A DNA stretch of 64,000 bases from Crambe crambe (taxonomy: Eukaryota > Porifera > Demospongiae > Poecilosclerida > Crambeidae): assembly GCA_963924555.1 (NCBI GenBank), contig OZ004583.1, forward strand, positions 3,505,501 to 3,569,500, written 5' to 3'. The notes under the pieces were generated by a model that worked only from the letters and a program-made list of their open reading frames with translations, was not told the DNA's origin and searched no databases. The number at the start of each line of letters is the position of its first letter. Within the stretch, counting starts at the first letter, position 1. The position numbers and the translations under genes are program-made. Shown piece after piece: positions 9,285-20,000 of the stretch.

Positions 9285-9582
9285 ATTCACTGTTCTCACT
9301 ACTCACTACATGAAACTTGAAGGAAACATAGACCTCAAGAGAGCCATTGCTAAGAACCTTCTCTATCTCTTGATAGGTTTACTTTTGATGATTGGCAGCA
9401 CTTTACTCTCCACACTCTTCCCTGTATTCCAGCGTGGTGTTTCTTCTGTGGAAGCCATAACTCAAAAGTTATTGGGTACTTATTTTTGCTCAGTTGGTTT
9501 TCAGTATTTCATACCTATTGTGGTGATGATCACACTGAAGCCTATTCGTGATGCCTTGAGGCAAATGGGGTACACATTGTAA
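9285..9582 (+). pseudogene. GPCR copy 2, 3' half only
   Basis: An open frame encodes the end of helix 5, a loop with EGNIDLKRAIAKN, helix 6 (LLYLLIGLLLMIGSTLLSTL), an extracellular loop and helix 7 (GFQYFIPIVVMITLKPIRDA), ending in a stop at 9,580-9,582. Helices 1-4 are missing because the piece begins at the tandem-duplication breakpoint, joined to RPAP3 exon 7. The helix 6-7 frame is intact where copy 1 is broken. It lacks a start and cannot make a receptor. Confidence 0.7.
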
Positions 9583-10488
9583 AGGAAGCTGTGATTACCA
9601 CCATTTAAATTACCTCGAACTAAAGTAATCCTGCAGATTCTGAAGCATACTCTGAAAACTCCAACCTCAGAGTACATCATTAGTAAAGTGATCAAAGTAG
9701 ACATCCTTCAAAAAGATTAAGACAAAGCTAGTATTGTACCCTGTGTACTTAAGCTGTGCATATCATTTTAACAAGTTCGTCTTTAAAAAGACTTAATGCC
9801 TTGGCAGCACATAGTAGACTTGGCTATACGTACACAATATTTTGGGGCAATGGAAACTTTTCTGAAGGTAGCTAACTAGCTACAGTCTATCATTTATGGA
9901 TGGTAGCTATATGAAGACTAAAGATCTTTATTATTCAATCAATGATTCTTTCAATAACTCTCTATGCTACTAGCTAGTAGCTAAGTCATAGTGTACCTAA
10001 CCTTTGCTCTTGCTGCTCGTCAGTGCTTTCTTAAACTCTCTTTGCAGTTTGAGGCACCTTTTCTTGTATAGGCTGTCTTGCTGCTTTTCAGACAATTAGC
10101 TATATAAACTATAAGCTTTGTAGCCTCTGCTCCTCCACTTTAATTTTATTTCCTACGGCTTTGTTTTCTGACATAAAGCTTTGTACCCTCTTGTCTTGCT
10201 GTTAGCTAGCTATGACTTACTCTTGCTTATAGTGCCCTTCTCAAATGATCATGAACTAGCTATAATATCTGCTCTTGCTTTCTTCCAGCAGCACTTCGGT
10301 GCTTTTATGCTATATATAATGCACATACGTCTACATAACCAGCTAGCTACTCTTTAGACTAGCTGTCCCGAAGTAATAAATATTACTGTGCACATCATAC
10401 AATTGTGATTTTGCTAGCTAGCTATTTTAGCAATCATTTGATTTTGTTTTGTTTGTTTTTTTTGTTTTTTTGATTTTGTTGTTTTTAG
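9583..10488. other. Spacer, duplicated GPCR 3' flank
   Basis: No gene seen. It is patchily similar to 1,580-2,160 and its beginning to 1-150. It ends with a T-rich tract (about 10,440-10,486) that looks like the polypyrimidine tract of the following exon-like segment. Confidence 0.5.
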
Positions 10489-10840
10489 GAAGGAATTGGT
10501 AGTATCATTTCAAGACAGGTTGGTTAACATTGTGGCCATAGACATTAATACCTACTACAACCAAGTAACAGTAAGTTGGCTAGTCCTTTGCTATAGCATG
10601 TTCAGCAGCCAAAGCAAAATGGTGGCAGATGCTTCAAAACTGCTGAGACTTCTGTATGAACTCAGAGTTGGAGGACATAACTTCAAAATAGATCTCGGCA
10701 GTTTGCCATTGTAGCATGGCTGCTGTACATTGAGGTTACTAATATCACCCGCCTAATCTCATAGGGAGAAGATCTCGCAAAAACAATGGCCAGCAAAGAA
10801 CTGATTTCAAGATTTGTTTCAGAGTTACTTGAGCTAGTTT
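10489..10840 (+). other. Gene X fragment, copy 2 (unrecognised exons)
   Basis: Counterpart of 2,166-2,655. The first piece (10,489-10,571) follows a T-rich tract ending in TTTTTAG and is followed by GTAAGT; it encodes KELVVSFQDRLVNIVAIDIN and on to a Thr. The frame remains open without splicing to 10,714, covering SKMVADASKLLRLLYELRV. The last piece, after an AG at about 10,763, encodes GEDLAKTMASKELISRFVSE and LLELV before a stop. Two copies keep the same frame with mostly silent or conservative changes, which argues for coding origin. Family unknown; either the C-terminal exons of a gene or a shared pseudogene. Confidence 0.4.
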
Positions 10841-11011
10841 AGCTTTATGTGGTGATTTGGTTTGTTTATTGTTTGTTGACATTGATTTGTAAACTTCGCG
10901 CGTGCGCCTGCGGTAGATTGTATATGCGGGCGCGGGCGCCGAGCGAGCATGGGTTGGTTGGTAAAGGGTCTGCAAATGATGGGTAGCTGATTTCAATTGA
11001 AGAGCACCACA

Positions 11012-11017
11012 CACGTG
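11012..11017. promoter_or_regulatory. E-box CACGTG in the RPAP3 promoter
   Basis: A palindromic CACGTG lies 44 bp upstream of the RPAP3 start codon and is retained in the orphan promoter copy near 2,805-2,810. Preservation in both copies is weak evidence of function, since the whole flank is similar. Confidence 0.4.
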
Positions 11018-11060
11018 TCTAGGTCTCTAGCTCTAGCTCTGGCAGGTTCTGCAAATTATC

Positions 11061-14000
11061 ATGAATCAGGAACAGGCGGCAATAATGCAGATGCAGGTTA
11101 GGCACAATGCTGAGGACCTGCAGGACTATTTAAAAGGACTGGAGAGTTGGGAAGAAGAGATAAAGAGAAAGGACAGTTCTCTCACTAGGCAGAAACCAAT
11201 CCTCAAAGAAGTAGGTGAACTGCTGTAATACACAAGCTACAGAGCAGTAGACTTGTTCACTTCCCTGCCCTAGCCACTGGCTTAAGGGGTGGGGCCCACA
11301 TGCTTGTTGACTGTTTTGTAAATCTGCAGTTATCCTGAGCAAGTTTAGTTATTAGTTCCCAGATAGAGCAATAAAGTGGATACAGATCTTTGTATGGCAT
11401 GCTAAAAATACTCACAGACTGTACTAAGTGCCAGAATTCATGATCAGGTCCTCCCCTTTGATGATGAATGAACAGGCAAAGGCAGAAAATGACTGGACAA
11501 ATGAAGAAATTGACTGGAAAATGTCCATGTATATAATACATTACGTGCATTGTACTGGGCATGTATCATGCATCATCCATGCCATCACATGTACCCAAGT
11601 GCTCACAATAACAGTCAGTCACAGGACATTTTCCGGTCATTTTCTGCCTTTGTCTGACCATTTTTTTTTCTATCATAGCTATACATTTAAAACTGCTATT
11701 AGATAATCATGTCTGGACAGTGATAGAGTATTACTGTGAGCCCTGTTATCATGCAAATTGCATGTACAATGTGTCATCCTTATCACATTATTGCATGCAT
11801 ATATCTTATCCAGCATTTGCCTCCCGTCCGTAGCACGGTCTCGTCATCACAAAGGCGGAAAATGAAGAAGAAGAAGAAGGATGTAACCAGTGCTAAAAGC
11901 TCTAAGCCTCGTCGAATCGATTCATATGATTACAACTCATGGGATAAGTTTGATGTGGTGAGTGTTAAAGTAGGGACTGTTTTCTTCCAGTACTTGTGTA
12001 GGTATGCAATGCCCATGTGATTATTCATTGGGGGATATTCCTCCCAATATATTCTAGGGATGTCCCTCCTAATTACTGTAGTTAAAAAACATGATACGAA
12101 AAATATGAAATAAAGGTACTTTCCATTGAATTCATCATGTTTAACGGAGAGCCTTGTATTCGTCATGTTTAGGAAACCCTGTTGTATTACTCTCTATTAC
12201 TTTTAGGATAAAGCTTGTGAGGAAGTTGACTATCAGGTCCACTCTTCTTCCTCATGTGAATCTTCCGAGGAGGAAGAGGATGAGGATGAGGAAATGAAAC
12301 GAAGACAGCATGCTGTCATGGAGAAAGAAAAGGTAAATACTTTGATCTGGATTATCCAAGCTGGATGTGAAATATCCTAGCAGATGCCTACATCATGTAT
12401 CCAAATGCAAGGTGCTTGAATGCATCAGGAACTTACTACAGTCTACCCCCTCCCCCAGGCTAATAAACCAGTCAGTGGAGAGAAAAGAATAACAACAACC
12501 AGTACGTCAGTGTTTCACTTTAGACCCTTTACCAAGTAGAAGAGACAATGATGACCCTTTACCATAGAGCAAACCCTGATCACAGATTTGGATACTGAAG
12601 TACCTGAACACTAGGGAGTTGGTTGAAGCCTTTAACAGTCATATAATTGGCGAGCCCTTGAGATATATAATATGTCAATGTGTCTTTGCCTTTTGACCTT
12701 TGACCCCACAAATTACAAGAGCTTGATTGCAGTGAATTCACTGAATGCTGTTTGGCTTATGGTAAACATTATGCAGCCTCATATGCAGCTGCCACCACCT
12801 GACCACTTACATGCTTAACTGTGCTGACAGCAATATCTTAGAGAATTGGCACTTTCAACTGCTTCGCTTAGCAATTGAATAGCAGGGTTCTCATCTTAAG
12901 GGTGCTGGCAACCCTCCGCCCATGCATGGTTGCTAGGGGAGTATAACTCCAGAGCTGTTTAGAGCAGCAATATCCTAGCTATACAGTACCATGTCACTAC
13001 CACACACACCAAAAATTGCCTAATTTTCGTGGGTGCTATGAAAATGCGTGTAATTCTCAGGAACTGTTGGACTTACTTAGGTATTTTTTTTTTCTCTCAG
13101 ACACCTTCTATCTGTATTCTACAACATAACATTTGAGTTTTTCTGAATTTCAGTATTATTGTTTTTTTGTTTTTTTTTATGCTCGACCTTGTGATTTGAA
13201 AAGTCTAAGCTAGATATAGAAAAAACTAACAGTTGATCACCTTGGCTTATGAAAGCTGCATGCCAAAAATGAGCTGATTCCAACCAGTGGTTCCTGAGAT
13301 GTAAAACTTTATGGTTTAAGGTATTTTAGCCAGACTATGCCCCACCCCCTCTTAATAACTAATATCCTATCTGAAGATAAGACTATAAAATTATCTGACT
13401 AGCTTCAGTATAAGTGCAGGACAACCTTTTCATACTCTAGAAATAGAAGCACGGGCATTGCTATTGCAAGCACCCTTAAGACATAGCGGGCCACTATGCC
13501 TTCAGTTCTTTCAGTTCTTCCCCCTATGCCTTATATCTTGCCACTATGCCTTCGGTTCTTCCCCCTATGCTATATCTTGCCCACTATGGCTGGCTTCTAT
13601 ACCAGCAGAATACTCATGGGCCACTATGCCTTCAGTTCTTTCAGTTCTTCCCCCTATGCCTTATATCTTGCCACTATGCCTTCGGTTCTTCCCCCTATGC
13701 TATATCTTGCCCACTATGGCTGGCTTCTATACCAGCAGAACACTCATCATCATTGGGACCCCTCTCCTTCATGATGATTATATGGTCTTGCCCCTATGCC
13801 TTCAATAAGTCCTGGGGAGAACCCTGAATAGCTAAGTTACACGAACTAGTTATGGTTTATTGTGGTGGTACCATTGGGCACTTAACAGTAATGTTTTGCA
13901 TTATTTGGTTGGGTGTAGGGGAATGACTTGTTCAAGAAGAAGAAGTATGAGCTGGCAGTGGAGAGTTACTCTAAAGCAATGGAACTGGATCCAAGCAGTG

Positions 14001-17000
14001 CTATATTGCCAGCCAACAGAGCTATGGCCCTACTCAAGCTGGAGAGGTATGATCTTTTTAATTTTGTTGAGCGTAGCATGCAAACTTGCACACTAATCAT
14101 GTTAGTATGTTAGTGGAGATAAGTACTACCAAGTATTACCATGAGGTCAGGTGTACATACATATGTGGACCGATATGAGCATGTACATACAGTTAAAAGC
14201 ATTGGCCCTAGCATGCAAGCTTGCACACTAATCATGTTAGTGGAGACAAGTACTACCATGTATTACCATGAGGTCATACATATGTGGACTGATATGAGCA
14301 TGTGCAGTTAAAAGCATTACTTGGATACTGGGGTCAAAGTTCAATCATTCTCACTGCTAGCAGTTTTTGTTGTTGCACCTGATTCCACATAATTCATTTG
14401 GAGTAGGACAAATAAAAAATGTTCTCTTTTGTTATTGTTGTTCCTTTTGTTTTTGTTAGTTTTTTACATCCATTCCACAGATGATAAGGATAAAAGTCCA
14501 TTTTTATGTAGATGATATATATTTTTAAAAACCTTATTAAGGCCAAGGGTGGGAAAGGGTTGGAGAGTAGCTATAGTTCTAACACCTGGAAACTTTATTA
14601 TGCTTCTTCAGACTAATGAGTGCATATAATTATTTACAATGCAGATATGCTGCAGCTGAAGCAGATTGTTCTATAGCCCTGGACCTCGACAACAGCTATG
14701 TGAAGGCATACCTCAGGAGGGCCACAGCTAGAGTCAAGTTGAAAAACTTCAAGGGAGGCAGGGAAGGTTAGCAGGGTTTGATCTAGCTAAGATTGCATGC
14801 ATCAGTCAGCAATAGCCTACATCTCCTTGGAGTAAAAAAGCTTTATGTATATTAGGGAAGTATAACATTAGATATTTATAAGTTTACTTTCCAAGAAAAT
14901 GAGTACATTTCTGTTCAACAAAAAAAAAATGTTTCTCTGTTCAGTCTTTCTTCGTAATCTTGAAGTAGGCTCGGTCATAGTAGTTGGCATCGGTACCCAC
15001 AAGGGAAGGAGATTCAAAGCCTGTACTAGCAAGCCATCCTTGCTCTGCACCTCTCTCTCCAATCCTCTCTCCATCTTGGAACAGATATCTTTGTGTCTCC
15101 ACATTCTCAATGAAGTACCTCCCATCACCCTGAGGAAGGATTTTCCAATAGGCCAAGTTGTAGTAGTTCGAATCAGCACCAACAACTTTTGGTGCCTCGA
15201 ATCCAGAGCCTGCCTTCCACCCACCTTCATCTCCACGGTTTCCTTTGATGGAGTTCCCATCTTGCAACAAGTAGCGTCTAGTTACGACATTCTCAATGAA
15301 GTACCTATCCTCGCCCTGAGGGCTAATTCTCCAGTCAGCACGGTTGTAGTAGTTGGCATCAGTTCCAACAACTTTTGGTGCTTCAACTCCAGAACTTGCT
15401 TTCCAGCCACCCTCGGCTCCACGATCACCACTTATTGGATCACCAGTTTGAAACACATAGCGCTTTGTCTCCACGTTCTCAATGATGTATACACCATCAC
15501 TATCAAATTGCAAAGACATGCTTGTCCTTTGTTTAAGTGGTTGAGATTCTTGAAGTTTAGCAAAGAAGGCTCTGTGTCTTCTATGTACTGAGGTGTAGCA
15601 ATGAAGGCTGTATGACTATAACCAGGTGCCTTTTGTAGTATATCCTAGTATGTTCTAGCCAGACATGAGTATCATTGTTATGGCGCAGGAGAGGGGTGGT
15701 TCCCCATAATTACTTCAATTTAGATTAAGAGTGTTAATTATGTACTGTCTACAATGAACATCTGTTCTGTAACAATGAACAGTCACATGCTACTGTTCAT
15801 GTTCATTTGTTAGAGTGATTGCATCAGTTTTCAACTTTTCTCCCACAGCTTCATTCAGGGATGTAAAGCCACACCCACAATCCACACCCCTAAAACATAA
15901 AGCCGCAACTTAACCATACCCATTATAAATAAGGATATAAGCTGCTGCAGAGTTAGCAACCCCTGCATGGGGGTTAAAAGTAGGTAGACCATACACTCAA
16001 GGGTGTACCACATACCTGTTTAATTACACCTCTGGGGTGTAGACAACTCCCATCATTTCATTGGAGCAATTCTGTGCTCCACGTGGTGGGGGGGATATTA
16101 AACTAGAGGATCTAAGGGACGTGTGGTCTCTGTATAAGGGGCATCTTGGGGAGAGAACAGGGTAGAAGAGCAAGAAGAGTTTTCATAACCTTTGATCTTC
16201 CATCCCTACATAGAGAGTGTTAACACTCTGATAGGCTAGAGGAGCAGTAAGACAGCAGGAAAGTCAACTAATGACTAAACATCTTAGATAATTCTATTAA
16301 AAGCACAGCAACTTAGTAAAAGCATGTAATATCTATTGGTCTATGAAATTCAATGAGCGAGAGTTTTCTCCATTGAGGGAGAGCGAGTTGGAACTGTTAA
16401 ATGCTGAGCTATCATTGGCTCCTTCATCATGGAACATTTCCAGTGTGGCATATAAGGGAAGGGAGTTACTCTTACCCTTTGCATTGTTTGAAAGCGATGA
16501 CACATCGAGTAGAGCTGCATAATGTAATGAAAGCAGCTGCTTTAATTTCAAAGTAACAGACAGACACACACAGACACAACTGAGTACCGTAATCCTCGCT
16601 GCATGCACACCAAGGATTAATAATCCATTATGCAGTTATTCAGTACTAAGGATAAAATCTTTTTATTTGTTACATACTTCCTGAAAAATGTGGTCTGTTG
16701 ATAGCTAGTTCTCTGTATATAAAACAGCTGCTAGAATGATAAAGCGCTAACCTGTAAACATTCAGTACTAGACTAAGGAAAAAATCTTTTTATTTGTTAC
16801 ATACTTCCTGAAAAATGTGGTCTGTTGATAGCTAGTTCTCTGTATATAAAACAGCTGCTAGAATGATAAAGCGCTAACCTGTAAACATGTAACCTAATTA
16901 TAAACAGTACATATACATGTAACTACATAGTATAGTTATGCAGTTATTCAGTACTAAGGAAAAAATCGTTTTATTTGTTACATACTTCCTGAAAAATGTG

Positions 17001-20000
17001 GTCTGTTGATAGCTAGTTCTCTGTATATAAAACAGCTGCTAGAATGATAAAGCAGGTGCTAACCTGTAAACATGTAACCTAATTATCAGAGAGTGCGGTA
17101 GCACTCTCTAAGTAGGGATGGCAGGTCAAAGTCCATAGGACAGTATAAACTAAAAACTCTTCTTTCTCTTCTACCCTTACTCTACAGGTTCTCAGAAGGC
17201 TACAGTGAATTATTATATCTACAAAGAAGAGAGGAGAATGTTCAAAAGCCAAAAATTCATTCGCCAACATAAGAAAAAAACGAGTTCTAAAATTGACTTT
17301 TCGTTCTTTTTCTTTATAATAATAATAATAAGATCGACGTACCGACTTACTGGCTATAGTCATCAAAATTCTGCTTTGGCCATCTGTTAGAGCGGCACCT
17401 AGAGGCTGATCTTTTGCTATTAGTTTTGACTAAGGCTCTACTTCACTATTCGATAGCACTCAGAACACAGCTGCTAATCTTTCTACGCCATTTTGAAGGG
17501 GGCGGGGCTTATGGGCGGAGCCACGTAAGCTTAAGTTTAGCTATAGCCAAGGTCTTCATTCATTATCTGATGATGTTCCAGTCACTCCTTGCTGAATTAC
17601 AGTACAGATGCTCATCCTATAGTAGCATTATAGCCAGTACTGTAGTGTAGTCAGCTCACTTCACCATGCCGTGTACATGTCATTTACATTGCTGTTGCTG
17701 TAAAGTTTTATATCAACAAAACTTAAATAGCTAAACAAATTCTTCAACCAGAGACACTGTATGTACCTACAAAAGAGGTTTATGTAGAGCTGGCTTTGTA
17801 TATTACTGTACTGTAGCCTCCCTCATTCAACTTCAAGCACTAAGAAAAAGGATAGAAACAAGTGAGCGTAAAAAATTTCTTCAAATAAAAAGGTTAAGTA
17901 GGGATAGCCTAAAATCTAGCTGGGTTATCTATAATGTGCTGCAGCCTCGTATGAAAAAAATCTTCGCGATATTACCTCATAAAAGGGGTGGGGCAATTAA
18001 TAGCAGTTCTCCTCATATAACACCTGCACAGGATGTGGCCATTTGATGGCATCCACTATTATGATCACTACACCAAATGCATAAACTCCCCATACTCCTC
18101 CCTCAAGCAAGACATACGTACCATCTCAATAATTATTTCAGTGATCACATATGTAACAATTAGCTAATGCTGTTCACTTTTTAAAATGTTCACTCCTTTC
18201 AGTACTCCATTACACTGCAGATGATCATCCTTCAAACTCTCCTCCCTGAACAGAATGAAATACTGATCATTAAATAAATTTAGTTCAATCAAGGAAGCCT
18301 TTAGTGTCTATCAATTTTCATAATCACAAAGAAAAAGAATGCAAACAAGTGAATGCAAAAAATTTCTTCGAAATAAAAATGTGAAGTAGGGATGCTATTA
18401 TAACTGCAGCTTCATTATGAAAACCAAGTACTGCAGCATCGAAGCAGTATGGCCCAAAAATCTAGCTGGAATATGTATTATAACTGCATGCAAGAGAGTG
18501 AACTTAGTGAAGTGACCCTTACCCATCATCAAGTACAAGATACTATTCCTACTTCACTCCCTTGGCCCTTGATCATGGGAGTGAAGTAGGAATAGTATCT
18601 TGTACTTGATGATGGGTAAGGGTCACTTCACTAAGTTCACTCTCTTGCATGCAGTTATAATACATATTCCAGCTAGATTTTTGGGCCATACTGCTTCGAT
18701 GCTGCAGTACTTGGTTTTCATAATGAAGCTGCAGTTATAATAGCATCCCTACTTCACATTTTTATTTCGAAGAAATTTTTTGCATTCATAAACAGTACAT
18801 ATACATGTAACTACATAGTATAGTTATACTACGTCTCTCTCTTCCTCAGAGTTAAGCTAGCAGGTGCTAGCAACCTAATTATAAACAGTACATGTTTAAC
18901 TAGTATAGTTATACCACAAAAAGAACATCTGATTCCCATTATCATGAATCTTTTACATTCATTCATTTCTGTTTAAATTTGATCTCGCCAGATTTTGAAG
19001 CTGTTCTGAAGATTGAGCCAAGCCACAAACTGGCTATTGCAGAATTGGAAAAATTAGACAAGGTACATGCAGTCATTATGTGTGCATGAAACTGGACCAA
19101 TAGCTACAATAATGAATACTTTCAGTGGGAGTGGAGGACATGAATTGCAGGGCCAATTATAGTTGAATCATGCGTAGTAGATTTGGCACTGAATTTGCAC
19201 TGATTTTAAGCACCTGCTACTCACTTTTAACTACCATAATTATGCGTCATCTGATTGAGAGCTCTTCACAGATGTGTGGGCAATAGGTAAAGTGTCATCA
19301 TAAATGCTCATTCAGCAGAATTGGTAGGTCATTATGGACACTTAATGGTGGTAAAGGGTCACCGTGTCACCTCATTCTGATTGTATTTTTTTCTTCAGGA
19401 AGTAGGCACTGAAGGAATGCGATATATCAGAGCAGTGAAGCGACCTCCACACTTGAGATCAAAGGTTTGTGATCAGCTACTCTGTTATTATTGGACATTT
19501 AGCAGTTCAAGTTGATTTCCATCCATCAGTGATACAAATTCAATGTTAGATATCACAGGGTCTTCCCTCCCTCTCATGATTATGCATCCCTGATTGCAGG
19601 GGCCTCCCCTCTCATATAATCATGCATCCCTTATCACCTCATAGGGTCCTCCCTCCCATCCCCGATCAAAGGGTCCTCCCTCCTGTGATTATGCATCCCT
19701 GATCACAAGGTCCTTCCTCCCGTGATTATGCATCCCTGATCACAGGGTCCTCCCTCCCATCCCTGATCACAGGGTCCTCCCTCCTGTGATTATGCATCCC
19801 TGATCACAAGGTCCTTCCTCCCGTGATTATGCATCCCTGATCACAGGGTCCTCCCTCCTGTGATTATGCATCCCTGATCACAAGGTCCTTCCTCCCGTGA
19901 TTATGCATCCCTGATCACAGTGTCCTCCCTCCCATGATTATGCATCCCTGATCACAGGGTCCTCCCTCCCATGATTATGCATCCCTGATCACAGGGTCCT

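Noticed and set aside
13458-13827. Three overlapping plus-strand ORFs
   Set aside because: Produced by the 130-bp tandem duplication inside a transposon; no domain.
16333-16608. 91-aa minus-strand ORF in RPAP3 intron 5
   Set aside because: No domain, Ser-rich low complexity, no homologue in the left duplicate.
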